Source of the DNA: Bryoerythrophyllum caledonicum
Taxonomy: Eukaryota; Streptophyta; Bryopsida; Pottiales; Pottiaceae
Direction: 5' to 3'
NCBI GenBank assembly: GCA_963971425.1
Contig: OZ020524.1
Location: forward strand, 19,583,022 to 19,647,021
Length of the DNA stretch: 64,000 bases
A program made the position numbers and the translations under genes. The notes below the pieces were generated by a model. That model was not told the origin of the DNA, ran no database searches, and was given only the letters and a program-made list of their open reading frames with translations. This document shows positions 1 to 10,856 of the stretch, one piece after another (the stretch's first letter is position 1; each line of letters begins with the position of its first letter).

Positions 1-2126
1 TTGTCCAAGATACAACTCTCCTTGTTCGCATCATCCTTTATTATTCTCGTTTCCATTTCCTCGGTTGATATGAATTTCTCCAGAGTTGTAAGGAGCATGG
101 ATTCAAGGGTGTGTTGAGAATTGGGCTCATCAATGTGGTCTGTGTATCCATACCGTATAGCGCAATGAAATATACGATAGTTGCGTGGACCACACCTCCA
201 AATGAGAATGCGTTCGTCTTCCGGAACTGTACTTATGGAGATGTGTTGAAAACATATGAGCACTACAATTGAATGCATAGCTGACATATTATTTACCCCG
301 TGAGCAAGTATAGATGGCACACCTTCTGGAACCTCTGTATATACTAATCCAATACCGGGAACTCTTGTGATTGTTGAGTCATTGCATAAGGACAATAACC
401 ACCTCGAAGATAGTTTGTGTGCATCTTCGTATGACCGCTTCATCCGTGTTCCAAAATGCCATGAGTACATGATGATTAAAAAGCTCGTTGCGATGGTTAG
501 AGGCACCCACCCACCATCTGCCACCTTCGACAACACTGCCGAAAAATAGGTGCCTTCAATTGCCGCAAAAATAATAAAGAAAAGCCCACACATTATAATG
601 TTGGTTTGCCATATCATGGCCATTATAAATGTGAGCAAACATGTTGATATGCAAAATACTCCCACCACCGCAATTCCATAGGCATTTCCAATTTGCTTTG
701 TGTTACGAAATCCACCTACAATGGCAATGCTTAGTACCATCAAGATCCAATTTAGTTCGGGGACGTAGATTTGTCCACTAACTTTCTTGTTAGTGTGGAT
801 GACTGTCACCCTGGGAAAGCAACCAAGAGCCATGGCATTTCGAATCATGGAATAAGTAGCAGAGATCATAGCTTGGCTCGCAATGATTGCTGCACATGTC
901 GCTACCACAAACATTGGCCAATATATGGGCTTTGGGATAGATTGGTAAAATGTGAATCCAACATCTTCAATAGATTGATTCTTCATAAGAAAGGCGGCTT
1001 GACCAATGTATGAGCACATTATTGAAGGGAACACCAAGAGTGTGAAGGCAATTTGCATTGATTTGATGTTGAAATGGCCCAAATCCGCAAACATGGCCTC
1101 CGCTCCAGTGACGCAAAGAACAATACCTCCTAACGAAGCCCATGCTTGATATCCATTTCGTATGAAATATGCAATGGCATAGTGTGGATTAAAGGCCTTG
1201 AAGATAGTAGGATCCCATCGGAAAATATTTATAAGTCCTATAATTCCAATGGATGAGAACCATAGAAGCATAATTGGGCCAAATAAGAATGCCACTCGAT
1301 GGGTTCCAAATCTTTGAAGGTTGAAGAGGCATAGTAATATGCCTATAGTAATGATCACTTCGATATTGTGGGAAAGGTTTTTAACTTGCACTCCTATTCC
1401 TTCAACTGCTGACAAAATTGAGATAGCCGGGGTCAAGGATCCGTCGCCAATCACTAAACACGGCCCCAAGAGCACCACCACAAGTAACAAATTTTGCCAA
1501 ATCATACTTTTCTTGAGCCATTCCTTCATATGTGTTGCCCTTGCCAATTTTTTAGATGGTGCCTCTAATTTATAGCTTGAAATATCATGATCCATTGCTT
1601 GATGATCATGTGATAATCCAATCTTCGCATGTCGACAAATCAATGAATATAATGAAAACGTGCCCCCTTCTCCATTGTCATTGGCATAGAGGACAATGAA
1701 GATGTACTTTACGAGAGGTATAGCAATGATTGTGTAAATAATAAGGGAGAGAACGCCTAATATGTCTTGATTGCTTTTTATACCTCCTTCAAATGTGCTA
1801 CTAAAGACATATAAAGGAGAGGTTCCCAAGTCTCCAAATACCACCCCAATGCTTTGGAATGCCAATTTGAGAATGATTGTAGTTGGTAACTTAGATACAT
1901 TGCCAACCATTCCTTTCTCACATTGAGACTCAATATCAAGAGAATCAACATAAGACAAGGATCCTAAAGATTTTCCTTCATTTTGCAATTTGGCCACATC
2001 CTCCTTACCTTCCATAAAAGTTGATTGAATTCTTTCTTCATTCACACTTGACGATGATGATATTTCTTCCAAAGTAGAACCATTGTATAAATTGTTGTCA
2101 TCTTCCATATCCTTCAAAATTGCCAT
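1..2126 (-). CDS. HAK/KUP/KT-type potassium transporter, 5' part (runs off left edge)
   Basis: Plasma- or endomembrane K+ uptake carrier of the plant HAK/KUP/KT family. The minus strand is open from an ATG at 2126-2124, preceded in frame by TGA, to the window edge, about 708 codons. After an acidic/serine-rich N-terminus comes the family signature GDLGTSPLYV, then a YANDNGEGGTFSLYSL block, a VIGDGSLTPAIS motif, and successive hydrophobic segments up to QIGNAYGIAV and GGWVPL. The cytosolic C-terminal part begins around VPGIGLVYTEV. The stop codon lies beyond the window. The reading frame aligns through the conserved core without an intron, whereas plant HAK genes usually have several, so a retroposed or lineage-specific intron-poor copy is possible. 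No frameshift or stop is seen. The family call is firm; which HAK clade it belongs to is not. Confidence 0.93.
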   Translation of the reverse strand, partial: MAILKDMEDDNNLYNGSTLEEISSSSSVNEERIQSTFMEGKEDVAKLQNEGKSLGSLSYVDSLDIESQCEKGMVGNVSKLPTTIILKLAFQSIGVVFGDLGTSPLYVFSSTFEGGIKSNQDILGVLSLIIYTIIAIPLVKYIFIVLYANDNGEGGTFSLYSLICRHAKIGLSHDHQAMDHDISSYKLEAPSKKLARATHMKEWLKKSMIWQNLLLVVVLLGPCLVIGDGSLTPAISILSAVEGIGVQVKNLSHNIEVIITIGILLCLFNLQRFGTHRVAFLFGPIMLLWFSSIGIIGLINIFRWDPTIFKAFNPHYAIAYFIRNGYQAWASLGGIVLCVTGAEAMFADLGHFNIKSMQIAFTLLVFPSIMCSYIGQAAFLMKNQSIEDVGFTFYQSIPKPIYWPMFVVATCAAIIASQAMISATYSMIRNAMALGCFPRVTVIHTNKKVSGQIYVPELNWILMVLSIAIVGGFRNTKQIGNAYGIAVVGVFCISTCLLTFIMAMIWQTNIIMCGLFFIIFAAIEGTYFSAVLSKVADGGWVPLTIATSFLIIMYSWHFGTRMKRSYEDAHKLSSRWLLSLCNDSTITRVPGIGLVYTEVPEGVPSILAHGVNNMSAMHSIVVLICFQHISISTVPEDERILIWRCGPRNYRIFHCAIRYGYTDHIDEPNSQHTLESMLLTTLEKFISTEEMETRIIKDDANKESCILD

Positions 2127-2344
2127 CGTTGATCAATATCTTTGACAATGTCTTGCAATTATAAACAATAATTATGAGAATAAACAACTACTTCTACTTC
2201 TCTTATACCCCCTTCAAAGTAAAAGCATCAAAAGTAAAGTAATTACAACATAACTCCACTCTTACATAACTTCATACCTATTAAAAAGTAGAATATAAAC
2301 ATCATAGTAAAAGTAAAATAAAACAAAGTAAAACTCAAGATTAC

Positions 2345-2580
2345 CCTACACAGTGGTCAATTCCGTACATAATTGATCCAAAATGGAGACTATCCAAAAA
2401 AAATCTGGAGATTTCAAGAGATTTGTCAAGGTGATACCCATGTAACGCCAAGATGATGCCCGTGTAGTATATAGGTGATACCCGTATAATACACACGTGA
2501 TACCCATTGTGTCCAAACCACTACAATTTAGAAAAATAATTAATTCAACAGGTAGTGTACGGTAATGAAAAAGCATTCAG
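2345..2580. repeat. Dispersed repeat with short GTGATACCC-type units (copy 1)
   Basis: AT-rich block opening with a GTGGTCAATT motif and holding several degenerate units of about 20 bp related to GTGATACCCATGTAATGCC. The same order of motifs, through to GTGTACGGTAAT, recurs at 48473-48730, so this is an interspersed element. No coding potential is evident. Its class is unknown. Confidence 0.6.
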
Positions 2581-2987
2581 AGAATCAGATGGGGAATAAT
2601 AAAATACCTTCTGAGAGGTTCCAGATTTAGAAAATCCAGAGGTTCAAGATGCATGTTGATGAAATCAAGTGTTTTGGATGACCAGTAAGGTACCCAAAAA
2701 AAAGCCTCCCTATCTTCTCTATTTGCACACATGTAACTTTGAAAGATGAAATGTGCTCTATGGATCATCATCATGAAGCACGGAATGTGTCTCACAAGTA
2801 GAATCAGAGAGGTACAAAGTGCAGCTTCCAATCTTGTCGATGAGGTGGAGGCCGGCTAATTTGCACAGAAAACTCCCAGGATTACTCCGTAAGTCAATAC
2901 ATATGCTCTTGCCTGTCCAACACAAACACAAATCTTAAGAAACCAGTGGAAAGTGGGGCAAAGAAACCGTGAGTTTTGACCTCCTTG
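2581..2987. other. Intergenic, no gene recognised
   Basis: Stretch between the dispersed repeat and the 3' end of the LRR gene. It may include 3' UTR or a last small exon of that gene, because a possible donor follows the CCAGCAG before the stop I chose. Nothing else is supported. Confidence 0.4.
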
Positions 2988-3170
2988 GTAATCGAAATCA
3001 GCCCTAAAAATCTCTAATAATTATCTCTAAGGAAAAAGGCGGCTAAGATTCATGGTATGGTAACAAAACCTCTCCTCTTTCTTCTAATACTGAAGCAGTA
3101 GGAATATGAAGCAAAAGAAGGGTATCTGATTGAGACTGTGGGTGACTTTCCAGCTAACTTAAACATATGG
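2988..3170. repeat. MITE-like repeat, 'GTCACCCAAA' family (copy near LRR gene 3' end)
   Basis: Shares ordered motifs (TCAGCCCTA, then GGCGGCTAAGATTCATG, then GGGTGACTTT) with blocks at 6487-6720 and, inverted, at 63660-63900. This indicates a short non-autonomous element of roughly 200-250 bp. No ORF. Confidence 0.55.
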
Positions 3171-3221
3171 ATCACCAACCAACAAGCGCAGTAAGATACT
3201 GGCTTAATCTCAACAGAGGAA

Positions 3222-6200
3222 TCAAGTAAATGTACCTGCTGGTTCTCCATATATTTTTGAGTTTTCGATTTCTGTTGCGATGGATTTTATAGACTTCACG
3301 GAGAATAAGTTGCCACTGGCATTGATGCTTGTCAAACTGCTGCTCCCTGCAGATATGACGGAAGCCAACATGGCAGCCCCAGGCGCACTCATACGATTTT
3401 TACTGCAGAAATGAAAACCAAAAAAATTTGGTCAGATGTATCTTCAAGCAGATATCGATTCTGAGCATGGCAATCCAGAAGACAAAAGAGTTGTTTGTAA
3501 GGTCACCCAAACATGTATATTAAGAGTGAGTGTCTTATTGAAGCTTTGGGTGACTCTACAAATATTAAAAATGCGAGTTGGAAATATGAAGTTTCATGGT
3601 CTTGACATGTTAAAGGCCGTTTTACTTGAAAAGTGCGCAAGGTGGATAATATACCTGATATCGATGTGAAGAAGGGTTTTGGTATTAGCCAGTGTCTCTT
3701 CAAGTGCATGAGAGCATCCCATTGGACCCAACTCTGTATCATTGATATCCAGAGTCTCCAAAGTGCACTTGCTGAGAAGTTGGATCAAGCTTGGTACAAC
3801 AGAGCTGCACGGAGAAAGATTTCTCAAGTTAGATACCCTTAAAACGATGAAAAACTTCAAAGATTTGACATCATTGACGTACCTGCCAAGAGGATTGCCA
3901 CCGAGCGATAGTCGTCGAATTTTTGTTTGTGAATTGGACAATGCATTAAACATGTCTATCGCACTAGCCGCAGTCATTTGACACATTGCCAAAGACAACT
4001 CTTCCAGTACAGTAAACGTGCTGCAAAGATACGGAACTAAAAGCCTGCAAAAGAATTGACACTAGAATCCATCAACAAGCAAATTATTTTGTTGTGTGGA
4101 CTCAGTCAAACAATATAGTATAACATGCATTACATTTTTCTAGTTGGAGATGCAATGTTTGTACCTGATGCCACCATCCTCCAAAGGATTTTCACTCACA
4201 TCTAAGTGTTGTAATGATAACATTCTACTCAGGCATTGGGTCAAACTTCCAACGGCTTCACCATCCAAACAATTTGACCTGAAAGTTAGCCCACGTGCTA
4301 ATAGTAAGTGATGCAGCTAATATAAGGATATTGAAGAAAAAAACAAAATATGGAATGCAATTTGTAGATTAAAGAGTTTAAAGTCACCTTAAATCAAGAG
4401 TAATGAGGCGCTTAAATATAAGCATCGTTTTTGATGGAGCAAGATTGCCAATAGTCATCGAGTTTGAAAACAATCTTGTGAAGATTTCTCCAAGCTGCAA
4501 AAAAGGAGGAAAAGTTGATAAAAGAAGGTTGTTCAGGACCACAAATTTGGCATGGTGCATGAAGCAGAACAAAATCAGATTGGAGAACAAAGTTGGCATG
4601 CTTGAATCCATACCTCATTGTCTACGAGATGCAAACGACAAATGTTTTTAGCATATTGCAAAATAACTTTCATGATAAGAACGACATTCTCTTGCTCCAA
4701 CGAGTTGTCCCAAAGTGTTAACGATCGAAGAGATCTGTAAAACACTCACACACATCAGTAATCCACACACACTGAATCAACCGATCTCGGTTTTGATTGA
4801 GTTATGAGGACTTGCCTGGCAGCGCATAAAAACCGAAAAAAGTTAGCTGACGAGTTGACTGCAAAAAGATCTGCTTGGTCGAATACTCTGGAGGATATTA
4901 ATGCGAAGTGCTGAAGATGATGTCGGGCGCCTGCGGTAGGGCACATAGCTTTACCAATCTTGTTTAACGATTCACCAGAAAACATTGAATGATAAAACTC
5001 CACAGAACGCAATGTTCTCCCGTTGGATGTCAACAACTGACAGATGCCTGTAAGCTGGCAACAAGAATCATCTAATCACTTTCTCTGATGTGAAAAGATT
5101 GAGAAGTGATTGTGAACAGATAGCAACTTTCTTACTTGCAACCAAAGCTATCCTGATAGTCAACAAGAGGCTTTTTAGATCATCTAAAGAATGAAACAGC
5201 ACCAATGAGAAAAGAATTCACTAATTCGTAAGAATTTGGACAGATTCATACGCGGATAACTTACGTCTGATCTGATTCTGACATTGCAAAATGTGACTGA
5301 ATGTAGTTCTGCTTGTTTGAGGAGTACCTGAAAACCCACTAGCAGCTGGTGAGACAAAGTTAACGATTACTAACTAGCAACGCCGTCAAAAATTACTACT
5401 CCAGTACAGAATGGAAATGACTAAACCAGAACAGCGAAGAACCATCCAATCAAAATGAAGTTTCAGACAACGAGTTTCAAGATTCCACTGACTGATTATA
5501 TGTTTGTGGAAATCAGCAAAGAATATTGGACTCAAGACGCCGTTTATTGAACCTGAAGAACAAAAAAAAAAACTTCAGACAGTACAATACTATTACTTAC
5601 CACCAGCTCGGGAGAACACAATATGCTAAGAAGCCGCAACTTTCTACATGAGAAAATAGAGGTGGTGTCAATGCCAAATCGTTTTATCTGGCAAGGAAAA
5701 GAGCCCAAACACATCGGACACCGGAAAAAATTATCTAGGTCCTGGAAGAAACCTGGCAAAGCGACCAAAATATGTACAATTTGCACGCAATGTGGCGAAT
5801 GCATTCTCTTCATTCCCAGACTTGTCGGTCAAATTCTTCAACAAGTCACCTACAACAAAAAACAAGTCATCCCACATGAAAGACATGTCAATAGATTGCA
5901 AAGCTTCAACCCTATTTAGAGAGTTGAAAATACGACTTACCAGGAAGCAGAATGTTGCCAAATCGACAATCTGGACTGGAAATTGAAGGTTCTTGAGCAG
6001 CTGAGTTAAAACAACTGAAGACATGGATCCAGCAACAATGTGTCAAAATGCATCATAAGTGGAATGATAGGCAACAGATGCAAACATTGAGATGGCATGG
6101 TGATTACCACTGCAAGTGTTCTTCCCAGTAGAGCTGCTGCCAATCTGCCTCTCCATGACCAATATCGCCACCGGATTCTGAGGACGCCATATGCTGAAAG

Positions 6201-7786
6201 CGCCCTGGCCAACGCTTGCTGAAGAGAGACTCCCAAGCCGTGGACATGCCCTTCTTCAGGCCTGAACAATCCAACGGTCTTGGAGACCCATTGTACCCCC
6301 TTTTCCTTATGCAAGAGTCACTTCTTCCTTCCTCGCCACTTGACTCGCCCTGCTCCCTTCTAGACCCAGACAGTGTCTCTGATACGCATCCATCCCTCCA
6401 TTCTCTGTTGACACAAACCTCAGACCACAATGAAGCAACAATGCCACCAGTTTTTGAAAAAAGCAATAAAATCATTTTGAATGGTTAAAATCAGCCCTAA
6501 AAAGCTTCAAGTAAATCGCCTCAAAGGGGAAACAGGCGGCTACAACATGACCTCTCTTTCCCTCTCAAAGGCGGCTAAAACTAGTTCTAACTTGAGTAGC
6601 AACCACATTGATCTAATAGCTAATGAGAGTGAGGAAAGAGTAGCTTCAGAAATCCAAAGAAAAGGGGCATCTTGATGAAACCTTGGGTGACTTTAGAAAC
6701 AACTCAAACAATTCTCAAACCTTCAACATATGCATCCTGAATACCTTCAACAAAATAGCATAAGAGAGCATGACAAGAATCATGTTGTTCTCTTACCTTG
6801 AATGCAGTAGAAGCTCATTGTTGACAGCTTGGAGAGTAAGAGGCGGTAAATGAAGCAAAACGCCATTGATGACATGCGGTGGTAGATTCTTGAAAGACTT
6901 CCAGTGATCCAGATCTGCAAAACTTAGACACAAACAATGTCAGCATCTGTTAAACCCTTCCTAAACATTCAACTCCATAGGGCAACTGCATCTCAAACTC
7001 AATTGTCCATGCGTCAAATGCAAGACAATCATAACAATCAACAGAAATTGATGTGTAGAGAGCCTGCACCAGAAAGACAAAATTTACACACAATTTAATT
7101 CAAGGTCGACCTCTGCTTACTCCAAAACCAATGCCACACAATCAAATAAACAATTCTCAGTAGGACTTCAACAGAAACGCACCACAGTCTCATCCATAAC
7201 AAAATACACAAAATATCAATCTACCTCAACCTCTCTAAATCCAATGTCAGACAATAGATGATCCATTAACCAATGATCTCTCAACAGAAAAGAATGAACG
7301 ATTCAGAAACCGAGAAATCCAAAACCAGATAAGATTTCTCAAAATAAACTCCACAACAACCTGAAAGATCAACACATACAGAAACACTCAAAGATCAAAC
7401 TACCTCAGCCTCATTATGCCTGACGACAATGATCTCTCAACACACAGAAATTGAACGATCCAGACACCGAGACATCCAAAACCAATTCTCGATACAACTC
7501 CAACATAACTTCAACATGACTGCACCACACCTGAAACATCAACACATACACGGATCTCTAAACTCAAAATATCGAGGTAACGTATCATGTATACGCCAGC
7601 GATCTTATGTACAATCTAGACACCGAGAAATCCAAGTAGCACGACCACAATCGAAACCCTAATTACATGCTATCACAGATCATCGTCGAAGTTGTGTGCC
7701 AGTGGGGGTTCGGGGACTGTACCCGAGGTGAGGAGGTCGGCCAGGACGTGCTGGCACATGATGAGCAGCGCCGGAGGCGCGGCCAT
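3222..7786 (-). CDS. RNI-type leucine-rich-repeat protein with elongin A/LRRC41-like N-terminus, at least 14 exons
   Basis: Spliced gene on the minus strand. The start exon is 7723-7786 (MAAPPALLIMCQ...). Exons I could phase are 6797-6914, 6108-6404, 4816-5047, 4614-4734, 4388-4494, 4165-4278, 3893-4044, 3655-3837 and 3222-3402 (stop). Short exons between 6024 and 5130 (about 5960-6010, 5760-5920, 5600-5640, 5285-5330, 5137-5190) are visible but their exact junctions are less certain. The N-terminal part (NLPPHVINGVLLHLPP, then WESLFSKRW and DWQQLYWEEHLQ) resembles the degenerate box that precedes LRRs in elongin-BC/cullin substrate receptors such as LRRC41. The rest is a series of ribonuclease-inhibitor-type LRRs (e.g. 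LETLDINDTELG, IRRLSLGGNPLG, LQHLDVSENPLEDGGI). The intron after exon 4816-5047 has a GC donor (CAG|GCAAGT). An E3-ligase receptor role is inference from the architecture. The gene structure is good; the name is not fixed. Confidence 0.75.
3490..3562. repeat. Minimal hairpin MITE in an LRR-gene intron
   Basis: About 70 bp in the intron between exons 3655-3837 and 3222-3402, made of two facing ends: TTTGTAAGGTCACCCAAA and the complement of TTTGGGTGACTCTACAAA. The same terminal motif marks other copies in the window (6700, 57133, 57407, 63670). Confidence 0.6.
6480..6722. repeat. MITE-like repeat, 'GTCACCCAAA' family, in LRR-gene intron 2
   Basis: Lies between exons 6797-6914 and 6108-6404. It begins AAAATCAGCCCTAAAAA, contains GGCGGCTA twice and CTAAAACTAGTT, and ends near CTTGGGTGACTTTAGAAAC. 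These motifs occur in the same order at 2988-3170 and, inverted, at 63660-63900. Confidence 0.55.
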
Positions 7787-8010
7787 GGCGCCAACACCGT
7801 ACTGGGTGTCCAGAAGGGCGAAAAACCTCCAAAAAACGTCAAAAAAGAGGGGGAATCGGTGGCGACAGAGTGCGCGAGTGCCCCATGGCGTCCGTGACGT
7901 CGATCCGTGCGCTCCCCGCGCAGAGATTCCTGGCGTCTGCGGCGAATTCGTGGTGCGGATAGCGAGGGGAGGGTTCCTTCGTGAGCTCCGGTTCGTTCGA
8001 CGACCTGGAT

Positions 8011-8070
8011 TCTCGTTCGTCGTTGTGGGTTCTCGTTCGTTGTTGTGGGTTTTCGTTCGTTGATGATCGG
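8011..8070 (+). repeat. Three 20-bp tandem units upstream of the LRR gene
   Basis: Three near-identical units related to TCTCGTTCGTCGTTGTGGGT start at 8011, 8031 and 8051, in the GC-rich 5' flank of the LRR gene (7787-8100). They may be 5' UTR or promoter. No other feature is seen between 7787 and 8163. Confidence 0.6.
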
Positions 8071-8163
8071 TCGATACCCTGGATGTGTCTAAGGAACAAT
8101 GCGGGTATTAACATGAAGTTACCGAGTCTCGTCCTGGTGACAGATCTGGAAAGAAGATGTATG

Positions 8164-8514
8164 GTAAGCCCCCCTAAAACCGACAAGTTAAGGAATGAGC
8201 TTATGTGGAGAGGAGATAATTGCACTATTATTTTTCAGTGATAGCCAATAGAATTACAATTCCAACCCATGTGATTTCATATTTTTTCGATGAAAATTGA
8301 ATTAGTTATGAATTTTCAAATTGTGCAGACATGTTTAGTGGGTGGCCAGTAGTAGGTACCCCCCAATACCAACAACCAAAAGTAAGGGTCTTGACTAATA
8401 GCAAACCTCTATTTGGAGGTGAGTTGGTGGTAATGGGATGGAAGAAGGTTGGATATACCCCAATTTTATAGGCGTTGGTTGTGGGTTTTTGTTGGTTATG
8501 GGGGGCTTACCTTA
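8164..8514. mobile_element. Small TIR element (about 350 bp), MITE-like
   Basis: The left end GGTAAGCCCCCCTAAAACC... is matched by the inverted right end ...GGGGGGCTTACC, with extended imperfect complementarity (ACCGACAA/TTGTTGGT). No ORF. A target duplication could not be settled. The 8515-8730 stretch that follows holds nothing recognised. Confidence 0.5.
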
Positions 8515-8730
8515 TTGGAAGTGAGGGAAGTGAAGGTAAAAGAGGGGGAGATTTAAGTCATTTATATTTCCACTACACTAAACACTGCATATACTGTGGA
8601 TTAGACTATTTCAAAATACATGCACTAATTTTCAGTATACGCAAATTAGAGTGGTCTACCTCAATTCTCAATCCTCGTCAAATCATGTACTCAGAAAATA
8701 GTGTGGGATGTTTCGAAATTGTAAACACCT

Positions 8731-8860
8731 TATTAACCCCTAAATTTTCAAGAGTCCCCTCAGGGGACTTTAGAAGGTTCGGGCAGGTACCTCTTGCGTC
8801 AAATTCTAACATTATTTTCTAAAATGTTTACAGTAGATGGGCAGGACTAAAAGCTTTGTG
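8731..8860. repeat. Fragment of TTAA-CCCCTAA MITE family (one terminus)
   Basis: Begins TTAACCCCTAAA and continues through AGAAGGTTCGGGCAGGTACC and TCAAATTCTAACATT. This matches one terminus of the complete copy at 36214-37166 and also the start of the copy at 26914. It is truncated on the right. From 8880 to 8970 a few degenerate units of about 16 bp (ATGAAATGACCTCYAA) follow. Confidence 0.55.
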
Positions 8861-9149
8861 TGATCTCTAAAAGTTGTTGTACATGCCCTCCACATGAAAT
8901 GGCCTCCAAATGAAAGACGACCTCTATGTGAAATGACCTCTAAATGAAATGACTTCCAATTGAAAGATGTTAGTTGAATAATCTTCAATCCAAAGGTGTA
9001 AGTCTTGCTAAACTTTCATACAAGTTTTTGTATTAAATTGAGTAAAAATTGTGCCTACGTATATAGTTATTGACTAATGTTTATTTTTCTACTTCCAACC
9101 TTTCATTAGTGGTAGATTTCAACAATTTTTTGGTATGTACGCATGATAT

Positions 9150-9645
9150 TAACCTCTAAAGGACCAAGTGTACAAATGGGATTTTGAAAGTTCCGTCAAG
9201 TTTCTATGGTGTCAATTTCTAACATTCCTCTTTTTAAAAATTTATTTTAGAAGGACATTACTAAAACCTGAGAGGAAGATCAGTTTTTCCCTAAATCCGA
9301 CATTTAATGAACACATTATAGGGTTATGAATTTCAATCAAGAAGAACCGGCATGTTTGGCACCTTCAAAAACTTTGTTGGAACCCTCTAATGAATGTGAG
9401 ATTTTTAATACTAGCATGTTATATTATTTTCTTTTATATTGTCCAAAACATATTTGTGTATTTAGTGAAAAATAGAAAATGAGGCCAAGTCAAACATTTT
9501 CACACATAGCCACACATTGTCGGACAATGTACAAAAAAAAACATCTTTTTTTCCACATAAAACTTTGAGATCTCCATATTTGTTACTGGTTATTTTTTCC
9601 ACAACAATATGTGGTGAAAGCCATCTAATTAACCATTCGGATGAT
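9150..9645. repeat. Truncated copy of TTAA-CCCCTAA MITE family
   Basis: Starts TAACCTCTAAAGGACCAAGTG and is collinear, in inverse orientation, with roughly 37166 down to 36660 of the complete element. Shared landmarks include TCAAACATTTTCACACAT, CCACATAAAAC and CCACAACAATATGT. The distal end is missing. Confidence 0.7.
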
Positions 9646-10669
9646 CAATCTAAAACATATAAAGTTCACAAAAATATATAACTTGAATTGGCATTTGTAG
9701 AACCTCTACTCCTTGCACATTTGTTTTGAATATGCTACACTCTCCTTCATACTTTTTAAGAGGAGAGATGAGAGAAGAGTAGCTCCGCAAAATCTGGCGA
9801 GGAGGGGCTGTGGTGAGGAGGGACTCTAGATCCGTGCTCTGTGTTGGCTCAAATTTAGATCTAGATGTTGCATCTTCCATTTCACCCCTCAAACAATCAG
9901 ATCTATATCTGTATACTACAACAAGATATAAACAAAGCACACCAAATCCGCCTCCAATCAGGATACAAGCACCATCATGAAGAAAGTCTATTGCTTACAC
10001 CAAACACAAGACGAGTGCCAAGATACAAGACTCGCTTACAAAGACCAACAATCTTCAAGACCAGCTAAGTTATTCATTGATATTCTGCATTTTGCAATGC
10101 TTCAATATAGTTTTTGTAACAATGGTTACATACATAAGTAAATGCTGAAACAATAGGATTCATGCCTAACCCCGCTCATAAAGAGCTAGATAGTAGCGAT
10201 AGCACAACACAATTAACACAACAAGACAACCACCTCCAAGCTCATCACACAACAACAAATCTCCCTTGCAACACCAAGGCCAACACAAATAAGTTCTGCA
10301 GCAGCCAACCCAGAGCAACAACACTAACCAAATCAAGAACAACAGCATTGGCCAAATCAAAAGCATGAGCATTAGTAAAGGCCTAGAAGAGGCGAAATAA
10401 ATGAAAATCAGCTTTAGGATCAACGTACACTCCCAAGATACCTGCACCATCAACACCACTCCAACATCAACAAGCCATGACCAACTCAACTATCACAAAC
10501 CACTCAACACAAGGCCCAAAAGACGACGACACATCACCTTAGACTAAGGTGAGCACTCTTTGCTTTCTTTCAAACCTCACACCATCTCAATGTCTTATCA
10601 ACAGAAATGACAATGATAACCATGGTTGGGCAACAAGAGTCAACAGAGCATAGCAAGGATTTAGCTGTT
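9646..10669. other. Intergenic, C/A-rich on the plus strand, no gene
   Basis: Lies beyond the LINE's 3' end. The composition switches at about 10670 from C/A-rich (left) to the G/T-rich antisense of the LINE (right), which helps place the LINE boundary. Short ORFs here look random. Confidence 0.45.
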
Positions 10670-10690
10670 AGAAGAAGAAGAGGAAGAAGA

Positions 10691-10716
10691 ACGCCGGTCT
10701 CCGAGGGAGCCGGCGT
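10691..10716 (-). other. 3'-terminal hairpin of the LINE
   Basis: The sense strand folds as a 7-bp stem (ACGCCGG/CCGGCGT), a bulged A, then CTCC/GGAG around a CTC loop. The counterpart in the second LINE copy (37198-37226) keeps the fold with compensatory changes. Probably the 3' RNA signal read by the reverse transcriptase for target-primed reverse transcription. Confidence 0.7.
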
Positions 10717-10856
10717 GAGTAAAGTGTCTGTTCGTTCCACTACAAAGACCATGTCCACCTGGACAAGGAATTAGCAAGTTGGGACTACTTCCCCCTCTCG
10801 AGGGTAGACACTGTGTACCAAGTAACCAAAAACCATAGAAGTGAAGAGAGGTAATT

